A stretch of 64,000 nucleotides of DNA from Peptococcus niger (GTDB lineage: Bacteria; Bacillota; Peptococcia; Peptococcales; Peptococcaceae): assembly GCF_900101835.1 (NCBI RefSeq), contig NZ_FNAF01000001.1, forward strand, positions 1 through 64,000. The letters run 5' to 3'. The position numbers were made by a program, and so were the translations under genes. Below the pieces are notes generated by a model. That model made no database searches, was not told the DNA's origin, and was given only the letters and a program-made list of their open reading frames with translations. The stretch's first letter is position 1, and every line of letters starts with the position of its first letter. Shown one piece after another: positions 44,145-51,792 of this stretch.

Positions 44145-44572
44145 TATTTATCCCCCCTGTATTTCTTCGGGGTGTATTTTTCTTTGGCACGTTGTTTATT
44201 AATCTCGATGGCAGTGCGGATGCTTTGCATAAGGACTTCGCGGTCCTGTTCGTCGAGGGGTTCGCCGTGGAAGGATATGCCGATGTCCATCTGGTTTTCC
44301 AGATCTTTCATAAGGGTGTCGATTTCTTTGATATCTTTGGCGCCCAGCTCATGGTAGGGACGGTGGCGGTCGTTGGTGCGACCTAGAAGGTAATCGAGCG
44401 ACACATCGTAATGGTCTGCTATTTTCACCTTTAAGCTATCATCCGGCGTGCTTTTTCCGCTCTCGTAAAGTGAAACAGTGGACTTAGCGACACCAAATTT
44501 TTTGCCAAATTCTTCTTGCGTAAGACCGTTTTCTTGACGCAAAGACTTAATGCGTTCGCCTAAAGTAGCCAT
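44144..44572 (-). CDS. cI-like prophage repressor (XRE family)
   Basis: A 142-residue protein with an N-terminal lambda-repressor-type HTH (LRQENGLTQEEFGKKFGVAK, about 11-30; then STVSLYESGKSTPDD) and a C-terminal half possibly used for oligomerisation or ImmA contact. It diverges from the Cro-like gene across a promoter-operator region of about 160 bases. ATG follows GGGAGGATT. It is translationally coupled to the ATPase gene. Confidence 0.9.
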   Translation of the reverse strand: MATLGERIKSLRQENGLTQEEFGKKFGVAKSTVSLYESGKSTPDDSLKVKIADHYDVSLDYLLGRTNDRHRPYHELGAKDIKEIDTLMKDLENQMDIGISFHGEPLDEQDREVLMQSIRTAIEINKQRAKEKYTPKKYRGDK

Positions 44573-44622
44573 TGCGTCAATCCTCCCTTCAAAAAATGAA
44601 ATTCTAAATCTATCTTACATAT

Positions 44623-44643
44623 AAGTTTGAGGATAATCAACTT
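44623..44643. promoter_or_regulatory. Candidate operator 1 of the lysogeny switch
   Basis: An imperfect inverted repeat AAGTTTGA / AATCAACTT, with half-sites sharing AAGTTxGA. It lies about 50 bases upstream of the repressor ATG. A related AGTTT/AAACT pair lies at 44685-44703 in the rightward promoter. Inferred repressor/Cro binding sites. Confidence 0.4.
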
Positions 44644-44679
44644 AAAGAGCAAGCAGTTTTAAAAAATTAAATAAAACCA

Positions 44680-44708
44680 TTGACAGTTTAAGAAACGCAA
44701 ACTATAAT
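44680..44708 (+). promoter_or_regulatory. Rightward early promoter (PR type) with overlapping palindrome
   Basis: TTGACA (44680-44685), 17 bases, TATAAT (44703-44708): a perfect consensus sigma-A promoter. The spacer carries AGTTT...AAACT (44685-44703), so a repressor bound there would cover it. It drives the Cro-like gene and early genes. Confidence 0.85.
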
Positions 44709-44733
44709 AAAAGCATACAAGGAGGTGAAGCTG

Positions 44734-44925
44734 TTGAATGCTCTCAAAAATGCTAGAAATCAAGCCGGTTTAACGCAGGAAGAGTTAGGTAAGCAGCTAG
44801 GCTTGTCAAAAAGCACTTACTGCCTCTTGGAGGCTGGTAAAATCAAGATGACAATTGAACGAGCTGAAGCAATCAGCAAGGTGCTAGGCGTTTCACCTAT
44901 GATTTTTTTTACTCAGAATGTTTGA
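44734..44925 (+). CDS. Cro-like XRE-family regulator
   Basis: A 63-residue single-HTH protein (ARNQAGLTQEELGKQLGLSK, then STYCLLEAGKIKMTIE). I chose TTG 44734, 8 bases after AAGGAGG; the GTG at 44725 is inside that ribosome site. First gene of the rightward transcript, opposite the repressor, the usual Cro position. Confidence 0.88.
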   Translation: MNALKNARNQAGLTQEELGKQLGLSKSTYCLLEAGKIKMTIERAEAISKVLGVSPMIFFTQNV

Positions 44926-44937
44926 TTTTTAAAAACA

Positions 44938-45228
44938 TTGGTTTTGAAAAGTCAAACAAAAAGTTCTTTCTTTACCCCAATTATCCCACGAAAGGGGGCG
45001 AATGAAATAGACAAGGTGGGCAAAAATGGGCCCGAAATTTATACCGAGGCGGAAGACAGTTTCTCTATTAAGGATGGGAAAGAGGGTTTTACGCTTAAGC
45101 TGAATAGCCAAGAGGTGCCTTATATAACTGGCTATAGTCTCAAAAGCAATGGTCCCTGCGGATTTATAGATGTGACACTACAGTTGAGCATTCCATGCAG
45201 TGCAATTAATTATGAAGCTCATTTTTAA
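44938..45228 (+). CDS. Hypothetical phage protein
   Basis: An open frame of up to 96 residues between the Cro-like gene and the next early gene. Its second half (EVPYITGYSLKSNGPCGFID, then VTLQLSIPC) looks like a compact beta-rich phage protein. The first codon is uncertain: TTG 44938 has no good ribosome site, and GTG 45016 is also weak. It may be real with an unusual start or a remnant. Confidence 0.4.
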   Translation: MVLKSQTKSSFFTPIIPRKGANEIDKVGKNGPEIYTEAEDSFSIKDGKEGFTLKLNSQEVPYITGYSLKSNGPCGFIDVTLQLSIPCSAINYEAHF

Positions 45229-45257
45229 GTAATTCGAGCGGTGGGAGGTGAGGATAA

Positions 45258-45476
45258 ATGGAAATGGAAATAAGGGTTCATTTGGTTGCTGATATTTGGG
45301 AAGATATTGGGCCTATGGTTGAGGGGCTGCGGAAAATAGAAAAAGAGTACAGCTGCAACTGCACTCTTTTGGAGGTTATTCCGCGAGGTGTACGCACAAT
45401 AAATCTTTCCCATTCACAACTAGGGTGCTTGTCCCAACAAAGCGAAGGGTTGTGTCCGACAGAATCAGATCTTTGA
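45258..45476 (+). CDS. Small early phage protein
   Basis: A 72-residue protein with ATG behind GGGAGGTGAGG. The first 41 residues (MEMEIRVHLVADIWEDIGPM and KIEKEYSCNCTLLEV) look like a genuine small domain. From about residue 40 the frame runs antisense through the end of the convergent gene 45376-45585 and loses character, so the tail may be acquired read-through. Function unknown. Confidence 0.55.
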   Translation: MEMEIRVHLVADIWEDIGPMVEGLRKIEKEYSCNCTLLEVIPRGVRTINLSHSQLGCLSQQSEGLCPTESDL

Positions 45477-45585
45477 AGTCTGTTATGGTTTTTGCGTTGG
45501 GGTTGCCGGTGTTGCCGGTGTAAATTTCTTTAAGGTCTTCGATGATTAATTTGTGGCGGTCACGAAAGTAAATAGTTGCTTTCAT
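45376..45585 (-). CDS. Small phage protein on the opposite strand
   Basis: A 69-residue beta-rich protein starting MKATIYFRDRHKLIIEDL and ending LRFVGTSTLVVNGKDLLCVH plus a short tail, wording seen in small phage proteins of unknown function. ATG 45585 has the long ribosome site AAGGAGGTGA. It is the only leftward gene in the rightward early region and overlaps the preceding gene tail-to-tail by about 100 bases. Confidence 0.65.
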   Translation of the reverse strand: MKATIYFRDRHKLIIEDLKEIYTGNTGNPNAKTITDFKDLILSDTTLRFVGTSTLVVNGKDLLCVHLAE

Positions 45586-45633
45586 AGGTATCACCTCCTT
45601 TCAAGGAGAGTATAGCAGAAATCCATACAAAGG

Positions 45634-45653
45634 GTGGGAGGTGAGGATAAATG
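45634..45653 (+). repeat. Exact 20-base repeat of a translation start region
   Basis: The 20 bases ending in the ATG at 45651 (GTGGGAGGTGAGGATAAATG) are identical to 45241-45260, the ribosome site and ATG of the gene 45258-45476. The genes themselves are unrelated, suggesting cassette duplication or recombination at the start region. Confidence 0.85.
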
Positions 45654-45776
45654 ATTAGGCATTATCTTACAAAATATAGAGATAAAAAAGATGGTAGAAG
45701 ATATGCGGAAAGTTGGTTGCAGTTAGATTTATTTGATCATAGTTTTTGTTTCTGGAAAAAGCGAATAGAAATATAA
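45651..45776 (+). CDS. 41-residue phage protein
   Basis: MIRHYLTKYRDKKDGRRYAE is followed by SWLQLDLFDHSFCFWKKRIEI and a stop. It has an excellent ribosome site and resembles small phage proteins with a 'YAESWLQ...FCF..K+IEI' pattern that I recall from Firmicute phages. Basic and aromatic; function unknown. Confidence 0.65.
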   Translation: MIRHYLTKYRDKKDGRRYAESWLQLDLFDHSFCFWKKRIEI

Positions 45777-45804
45777 AAGGGAGCTCATAAGGGAGTAGGT
45801 GAAG

Positions 45805-46263
45805 ATGGACAAAACAGGCAACAATTATTACCAAAGTTGCCGGCTAAATGCAGGGTTGACGCAAGCTCAGGCGGCGGAAGCAATGGCTATTTCGACCTCT
45901 ACGCTGGCCAAGATTGAGACGGACGTACGGTTACCGTCTGATGCTCTGGTAGACCGGATGGCGGACACTTACAGGTCGCCGATGCTGGCCTGGTGGCATC
46001 TCAAGAACCACTCTATTTTAGGTCATCATCTGCCGGATGTTGTCCCACCGCAGAGCGACTGCGATATGGCCTTACAGTCTATCCTCATGGGGGATGACAT
46101 TGGCCAGGCAAACGAAGTGGTCAAGTGCTTATTGGCAGATGGCATTATCGCTCCGGACGAGTACGAAGACCTAGTGAAGTATAACGCAATGATTAAGCGG
46201 GTGTCCGACCGGGCGACAAGCATTAATGTTTATATCGATGGACTGGAAAAGGAGGGCGTATAA
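45805..46263 (+). CDS. XRE-family phage regulator
   Basis: A 152-residue protein with an N-terminal HTH (LNAGLTQAQAAEAMAISTST, then LAKIETDVRLPSD) and an acidic C-terminal region. I chose ATG 45805 behind GTAGGTG; GTG 45799 overlaps that site. It probably adjusts early gene expression. The next small gene follows after 11 bases. Confidence 0.8.
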   Translation: MDKTGNNYYQSCRLNAGLTQAQAAEAMAISTSTLAKIETDVRLPSDALVDRMADTYRSPMLAWWHLKNHSILGHHLPDVVPPQSDCDMALQSILMGDDIGQANEVVKCLLADGIIAPDEYEDLVKYNAMIKRVSDRATSINVYIDGLEKEGV

Positions 46264-46274
46264 GCTTATATGTA

Positions 46275-46496
46275 GTGCCGGATGGGACCTGTCAAGAAAA
46301 GGTCCGGGTCAAGTTTTTAGCTCTGGCTGAGGTAACGGGGTCTGTAGTAGTTGACGCAGACCTGGTAGACCAACTACCTAATGAATTATCGGAGTTAACT
46401 GCTCCAGAGGCCCTTGTGGAAATGGTAGATAAAGAGACAGAGCGTTTGATCAAGATGGACGCCTGGGAATACGGCGATTGTAGGATTTATAAGTGA
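46275..46496 (+). CDS. Small hypothetical phage protein
   Basis: An acidic frame of 73 residues (VKFLALAEVTGSVVVDADLV) lying tightly between two regulator genes. GTG 46275 is about 20 bases from GGAGG; an ATA at 46260, with sense codons ISLYV to the GTG, is the better-spaced but non-standard alternative. Start unresolved. Confidence 0.5.
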   Translation: MPDGTCQEKVRVKFLALAEVTGSVVVDADLVDQLPNELSELTAPEALVEMVDKETERLIKMDAWEYGDCRIYK

Positions 46497-46505
46497 GGTG
46501 GCAAG

Positions 46506-46781
46506 ATGAGCGAAGTACTACAGGAATTGCAGGAAATAAAGGCTTTCCTAGCAGAGTTAGCAGAAGGGCCGAAGCAGTATCCGGACTTCTTAACTTGTGA
46601 AGAACTGGCTGAGTATCTTGGTATGGGGATCCAAGCAGCAAGAGAACTTGGCAAGTCTCCGGGCTTTCCGCGGATTCAGTACGGCCGTCGGGTTATGTAT
46701 CCACGTGACTTGGTCAAGCAGGAGATGGAAAGGCGAAGCCGGGCTGAGTACCGGGAGAGGATGGCTAAATTAAGAATTTAA
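46506..46781 (+). CDS. Excisionase-like helix-turn-helix protein
   Basis: A 91-residue protein with an HTH_17/MerR-type motif: FLTCEELAEYLGMGIQAARE followed by the wing FPRIQYGRRVMYPRDLV. This is the fold of Xis and phage transcription adaptors. It sits in the early operon with ATG behind AGGTGG. Whether it aids the integrase is inferred. Confidence 0.75.
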   Translation: MSEVLQELQEIKAFLAELAEGPKQYPDFLTCEELAEYLGMGIQAARELGKSPGFPRIQYGRRVMYPRDLVKQEMERRSRAEYRERMAKLRI

Positions 46782-46791
46782 GGAGGAAAAT

Positions 46792-46977
46792 ATGAAGACA
46801 TTGCCCGTTAGAGTATTAGGACGAATCTTTATGATTACGGCCTATGTCATGTTTTTAGCAGCGTTGGTCCGGGTGGATTTGGGACTTATTAACCATGTTC
46901 AAGCCGGGATCCGTGTAACTGCCTGGCTTACACTCACAGTTATAAGTGCGGTGGTATCAGATGCCATCGAACTATAA
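46792..46977 (+). CDS. Small phage membrane protein
   Basis: A 61-residue protein with two hydrophobic segments (about 9-28 and 40-58) and a basic start. ATG follows AAGGAGGAAAAT, a very good site. Function unknown; position excludes an obvious lysis role. Confidence 0.65.
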   Translation: MKTLPVRVLGRIFMITAYVMFLAALVRVDLGLINHVQAGIRVTAWLTLTVISAVVSDAIEL

Positions 46978-47013
46978 AAAAACGCCCTTACGAGCTGGCA
47001 CTCGCAAAGGGCG
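46976..47013 (-). terminator. Leftward terminator with no leftward gene
   Basis: CGCCCTT-x-CGAG and CTCG-x-AAAGGGCG pair as a long stem; the seven As at 46976-46982 make a T-run only on the minus strand. No leftward coding gene lies to the right. See the matching finding on a possible short antisense RNA. Confidence 0.6.
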
Positions 47014-47067
47014 CAAAGGTAAAACATCCGCTTTTAGTATATCACAAATGTGAGAAAAGGAGTAATC

Positions 47068-48396
47068 ATGAGTGTAAAAATTAATTCTATTCAGCTTGAA
47101 AATATAAAACGGGTTAAAGCCGTACAGTTGGAACCGTCTGAAGCAGGATTGACCATTATTGGTGGTAATAATCGCCAAGGGAAAACGAGCGTCTTAGACG
47201 CCATTGTGTGGGCGTTGGGAGGTAATCGTTACAAGCCAAGTGAACCGCATAGAGAGGGATCAGTTTTAGATCCCTCTATAAAACTGGTTTTATCAAACGG
47301 TTTACGTGTAGAGCGCAGCGGAAAGAATGGTGCTCTAAAAGTCACTGATCCCAATGGCAATAAGGCCGGACAGCAACTTTTAGATGGCTTCATTGCAGAA
47401 TTGGCTTTAGACTTGCCTAAATTTATGGCTGCCAGCAATAAAGATAAGGCAGAAACCTTGCTGAATATTATAGGGGTTGGGCCGCAGCTGCACACGTTGG
47501 ACCGTAAAGAGCAGGAGCTTTACAACAAGCGGCACAGTATTGGTCAAATTGCCGATCAGAAGAAAAAATGGGCTGCTGAACAGCCTTACTATGAAGATGC
47601 CCCGGAAACCCTTATTTCAGCCGGAGAGCTTATTAAGCAGCAGCAGGAAATTCTTTTGCGCAATCAAAAAAACAAAGAGCTACGGGATGAAAAAGCAGCC
47701 CTAGAAAACCAAGTGCAGCGATTACAGCAACAGACTTCCGCTATTGCTCAGCAAATTGCTGATTTACAAGAAAAACACAGGACGCTGCTCATTGAGACAG
47801 AAGAAATTTTGATCAAGCTGGATACGGCAACTAAAACAGTTGAAGAGTTGCAGGACGAAAGCACGGCTGAGCTTGAAGCGTCAATTCAGAACGTCGATGC
47901 CATTAATATTAAGGTGCGCGCTAATTTAGATAAGGTTCGTGCTGAAGAAGAAGCGGAACAGTATCAAACTCAATACAGTGCCCTGACCGAAGAAATTGAA
48001 TCGGTACGTAAAGACCGAATGGCTTTATTAGATGGTGCCAATTTACCGCTTTCCGGTTTATCCATTCAAGATGGTGAGTTGACCTATAAGGGATATAAGT
48101 GGGATGCCATGAGCGGAGCGGATCAGTTGATTGTAGCAACAGCTATCGTGCGTCAATTAACGCCTGATTGCGGCTTTGTCCTAATGGATAAGCTTGAGCA
48201 GATGGACCGCCTTACATTGGAAAAGTTTGGTGAATGGCTTGAGCAAGAAAGCCTGCAAGTTATTGCAACCCGGGTATCTACAGGAGAAGAGTGCACCATC
48301 ATTATTGAAGACGGCTATATTCTTGAGCAACAAAGACCAGCTGCGCATGCAGGTATGCAACCAGCACAGACGGCTTGGAAAGCAGGTGAATTTTAA
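47068..48396 (+). CDS. SbcC/RecF-like AAA ATPase (phage recombination)
   Basis: A 442-residue SMC-like ATPase: INSIQLENIKRVKAVQLEPS, Walker A GGNNRQGKTSVLDAIVWALGG split by a coiled coil (about 165-320), and a C-terminal Walker B region (CGFVLMDKLEQMD). The signature is GLSIQDGELTY-like and weak. Start ATG 47068 behind AAAAGGAG; GTG 47050 is too early. Overlaps the next gene by 1 base (TAATG). Probably works with the Sak4-like protein in recombination. Confidence 0.82.
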   Translation: MSVKINSIQLENIKRVKAVQLEPSEAGLTIIGGNNRQGKTSVLDAIVWALGGNRYKPSEPHREGSVLDPSIKLVLSNGLRVERSGKNGALKVTDPNGNKAGQQLLDGFIAELALDLPKFMAASNKDKAETLLNIIGVGPQLHTLDRKEQELYNKRHSIGQIADQKKKWAAEQPYYEDAPETLISAGELIKQQQEILLRNQKNKELRDEKAALENQVQRLQQQTSAIAQQIADLQEKHRTLLIETEEILIKLDTATKTVEELQDESTAELEASIQNVDAINIKVRANLDKVRAEEEAEQYQTQYSALTEEIESVRKDRMALLDGANLPLSGLSIQDGELTYKGYKWDAMSGADQLIVATAIVRQLTPDCGFVLMDKLEQMDRLTLEKFGEWLEQESLQVIATRVSTGEECTIIIEDGYILEQQRPAAHAGMQPAQTAWKAGEF

Positions 48397-49568
48397 TGTT
48401 TACAATTACAAGCGGTGTTATTAAGCGGGCGCAAAAGGTTGTCATCTATGGTCCGGAAGGCATCGGAAAAACGACGCTGGCCAGCAAATTTCCTAACCCC
48501 ATCTTTATAGACACAGAGGGCGGTTCGGCTCAACTGGATGTGGCCCGCCTACCTCAACCAACCAGTTGGCAAATGTTACTTCAAGAAGTGGACTATATCA
48601 GTGCAAATCCCTTATGTGAAACGCTGGTTATTGATACTGCAGATTGGGCGGAAAAACTTTGTATGCAACAGATTTGCGCCAAACATCAGGTGGATGGCAT
48701 TGAAGGCATTGGCTACGGAAAAGGATACACCTACCTGGAAGAAGAGTTTGGACGATTTTTAAATCGCTTAAGTGATCTTATTGATCGCGGCATTAACGTT
48801 GTGATTACGGCGCACTCATTTATTCGTAAGTTTGAACAGCCAGATGAAATGGGCGCTTATGACCGCTGGGAACTTAAGCTGCAAAAGAAAACAGCGCCAC
48901 TGTTGAAGGAGTGGGCAGATATGCTCCTCTTTTGCAACTATGAAACGCTTGTGGTCAATGTAGATAATCAAGGAGCCCGTAAAGGTAAAAACAAGGCGCA
49001 AGGTGGCAAGCGTGTTATGTATACCAACCATACGCCGACCTGGGATGCTAAAAACAGACATGGATTACCGCCTAAGCTGGATATGGACTATGGCAAAATT
49101 GAGCATATCTTTGCTGATACAAGCAGCATTATGCAGGCGGCCCAAGGCGCAGCAAAGACGCCTGAACAAGGTGCATCGCCATCATCTATGGAAGGGCCGG
49201 AACCAATCCCCGCACCTGCGCCGGAAGCTTCTGTTACCCCCCCTGCTGATATTGCACAAAACCCTCCTCATCAGTTATCCCCAAAACAAGAGGTTCCGGG
49301 GACAGAAATCACAGATTCTGACGTCATTGCTACTGCAGAAGCGTTATTTCCACCGGATTTAGATATTAGACATGAGGGGTTATTGGACCTTATGCTTGCC
49401 AACGATGTTAGCGAAAGTGAGATTCGCAAGGTGGTTGGTGCCAAAGGCTATTATCCGGTGGATACGCCAATAAATATGTACGATGACGGATTTATTGAAG
49501 CTGTGCTAATACAAGCATGGCCAGCCGTATACCAAATGATTGAAGAGACCAGAAAGGCAGGAAAATAA
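48396..49568 (+). CDS. Sak4-like phage ATPase (single-strand annealing)
   Basis: A 390-residue RecA-core protein: Walker A YGPEGIGKTTLASKFP (about 19-34), FIDTEGG, and Walker B LVIDTADW. The C-terminal 130 residues are Pro/Ala-rich then helical. Sak4 proteins anneal single strands with a partner SSB, and the DUF669 gene follows directly. Also fits the 'AAA_24 phage NTP-binding' group. Confidence 0.82.
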   Translation: MFTITSGVIKRAQKVVIYGPEGIGKTTLASKFPNPIFIDTEGGSAQLDVARLPQPTSWQMLLQEVDYISANPLCETLVIDTADWAEKLCMQQICAKHQVDGIEGIGYGKGYTYLEEEFGRFLNRLSDLIDRGINVVITAHSFIRKFEQPDEMGAYDRWELKLQKKTAPLLKEWADMLLFCNYETLVVNVDNQGARKGKNKAQGGKRVMYTNHTPTWDAKNRHGLPPKLDMDYGKIEHIFADTSSIMQAAQGAAKTPEQGASPSSMEGPEPIPAPAPEASVTPPADIAQNPPHQLSPKQEVPGTEITDSDVIATAEALFPPDLDIRHEGLLDLMLANDVSESEIRKVVGAKGYYPVDTPINMYDDGFIEAVLIQAWPAVYQMIEETRKAGK

Positions 49569-50134
49569 TGAGCTACGATAACAACTTTAACCCCGCTGCA
49601 GACCTGGGTCAGGCCTTGGACTGGGAAGGCTATATTGAAAAAGATGATTCTTTTGTTTTGTTACCGGAAGGGATTTACGACTTTAAGGTTTTAAGCCTAG
49701 AACGTGGTTACTTTAACGGTAGCGAAAAGATGCCCCCCTGCCCGCGGGCTACAGTTCAAATCCAGGTAACAGATCCTACCAGCAAAACACCCGTAGAACT
49801 TAATGAAAGCCTCTTACTTAACACTAAAATGGAGTGGAAACTGTCTCAATTCTTTACGTCCATCGGTCAGAAAAAACCGGGCGAACGGGTTCAAATGAAC
49901 TGGCAAGCTGTCCCGGGTGCCACCGGGAAGGCTGAAATCCACCAGCGGGAATACACCAATCAAAATGGTGAAAAAAGAACCACAAATGCAGTGAAAAACT
50001 TTCTGCCTGCTCTGGAAACCATTCAGCAGCGTCCCATTCAAGGGCAGGCTTACCAACAGCCAACGGTGAAAACGCAGCAAGCAACGGGACCGGTTCAGCA
50101 GCAAATGACCAATTACACCCCCGGTAGTTTTTAG
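49568..50134 (+). CDS. DUF669 protein (SSB-like)
   Basis: A 188-residue protein; FVLLPEGIYDFKVLSLERGY and LNTKMEWKLSQFFTSIGQK mark DUF669. Such genes lie next to Sak4/RecT-type annealing genes and are thought to act like single-strand binding proteins. The C-terminus is Gln/Pro-rich and flexible. ATG overlaps the stop of the previous gene. Confidence 0.85.
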   Translation: MSYDNNFNPAADLGQALDWEGYIEKDDSFVLLPEGIYDFKVLSLERGYFNGSEKMPPCPRATVQIQVTDPTSKTPVELNESLLLNTKMEWKLSQFFTSIGQKKPGERVQMNWQAVPGATGKAEIHQREYTNQNGEKRTTNAVKNFLPALETIQQRPIQGQAYQQPTVKTQQATGPVQQQMTNYTPGSF

Positions 50135-50171
50135 AAAGTGTAAGGCTTAGAAGAAAGGAGGATGATCAAGC

Positions 50172-51782
50172 ATGGAATTACGGCCGTATCAAAGAGAGGC
50201 CCATGACGCCATCCTGGACAAGTGGGCAAGCGGTGAACAGCGCCTGCTTCTGGTATTGCCGACCGGCACAGGGAAAACCATTGTTTTTTCTAAGGTGGTG
50301 GAATCGTGTGTTCGTGCCGGTCATCGTGTGCTTATATTGGCACACCGGGGGGAGCTCCTTAGTCAAGCTGCTGACAAGATAAAGGCATCCACAGGGCTTA
50401 TGTGCTCTGTGGAGAAGGCTCAGGAATCCAGCTTGGATAGTTTTTACCGAGTTACAGTAGGATCTGTGCAGACCCTCATGAGGGAAAATCGGCTAAAACA
50501 ATTTGCAGCCGATCACTTTGATACCATTATCATTGACGAGGCGCACCATGCTGTATCAGACAGCTATAAAAGAATACTCGATTATTTTGACCAGGCCCGG
50601 GTTTTGGGGGTTACGGCTACCCCAGACCGGGGAGATATGCGTAATCTGGGGACAATATTTGATTCGTTAGCCTATGAGTACAGCCTACCAAAGGCCATAA
50701 AAGAGGGCTACCTGGTGCCCATTAAGGCCATGACCATTCCCTTGCAGATTGACCTGTCGGCTGTCCGTCAACAGGCCGGAGACTTTTCTGCCGGAGATGT
50801 GGGGACGGCGTTAGACCCTTATTTGGAAGGCATCGCAGAGGAGATGGCCAAGTACTGCATGGATCGAAAAACGGTGGTCTTTTTGCCCCTTATTGCAACC
50901 AGCCAAAAGTTTTGCCAGCTGCTAAAGAGTAAGGGCTTTGCCGCTGCAGAGGTTAATGGCGAAAGTGTGGATCGGGCAGATGTTTTGACGGCTTTTGATC
51001 GTGGCGACTACAATGTCCTTTGCAATTCGATGCTACTAACTGAGGGCTGGGACTGCCCCAGTGTTGATTGCGTGGTGGTTTTAAGGCCGACTAAGGTGAG
51101 AAGCTTATATAGCCAAATGGTAGGCAGGGGAACGCGATTATATCCGGATAAGGATCATTTGCTTCTCCTGGATTTTTTATGGCATACGGAAAATCATGAG
51201 CTATGCCACCCGGCCCACCTAATTGCCTCTTCCTCGGAAGTGGCTGAAAAAATGACAGAGAATATTGCTGAAGCTGAGGCGCCTATGGACCTTGAAGCAG
51301 CAGAAGAAAGAGCCAGCCAAGATGTTATCGCAGACAGGGAGGCGGCTTTGGCAGAGAAGCTAAAAGAAATGAAAAGACGCAAGCGTAAATTGGTAGATCC
51401 GCTTCAGTTTGAAATGTCTATTCAGGCTGAGGACCTGGCCAATTATGTTCCGTCCTTTGGCTGGGAAGGGAAACCACCTACGATGAAGCAACTCCAATCC
51501 CTGGAGAAATTCGGCATATTCCCGGACGATGTGGGTAGCGCCGGCAAGGCAAGTGTCTTGCTGGACCGGCTACACGCCCGGCGGGAGGCAGGCTTGGCTA
51601 CACCTAAGCAGATACGGCTACTGGAAAGTCGTGGTTTTCAGCATGTCGGGACATGGGCGATGGCAGATGCAACCCGCCTTATTGGACAAATTGCCGAATC
51701 CGGTTGGAGAGTGCCTGCGGGGATTAACCCGGCTACCTATCAGCCGCAAGAGCAGCGGGTAAAGCAAGCCGTAAACAGCTAA
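50172..51782 (+). CDS. SF2 DEAD/DEAH-box helicase (phage)
   Basis: A 536-residue helicase: motif I LPTGTGKTIVFSK, motif Ia HRGELL, motif II IIDEAHHAV, motif III VTATPDRGD and motif VI QMVGRGTRLYPDKDH. The tail (about 400-536) has helical repeats (MKQLQSLEKFGI, PKQIRLLESRGF) shared with phage helicases. It probably aids replication or recombination. ATG follows GAAAGGAGG. Confidence 0.92.
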   Translation: MELRPYQREAHDAILDKWASGEQRLLLVLPTGTGKTIVFSKVVESCVRAGHRVLILAHRGELLSQAADKIKASTGLMCSVEKAQESSLDSFYRVTVGSVQTLMRENRLKQFAADHFDTIIIDEAHHAVSDSYKRILDYFDQARVLGVTATPDRGDMRNLGTIFDSLAYEYSLPKAIKEGYLVPIKAMTIPLQIDLSAVRQQAGDFSAGDVGTALDPYLEGIAEEMAKYCMDRKTVVFLPLIATSQKFCQLLKSKGFAAAEVNGESVDRADVLTAFDRGDYNVLCNSMLLTEGWDCPSVDCVVVLRPTKVRSLYSQMVGRGTRLYPDKDHLLLLDFLWHTENHELCHPAHLIASSSEVAEKMTENIAEAEAPMDLEAAEERASQDVIADREAALAEKLKEMKRRKRKLVDPLQFEMSIQAEDLANYVPSFGWEGKPPTMKQLQSLEKFGIFPDDVGSAGKASVLLDRLHARREAGLATPKQIRLLESRGFQHVGTWAMADATRLIGQIAESGWRVPAGINPATYQPQEQRVKQAVNS

Positions 51783-51792
51783 GGGGCAGGCT

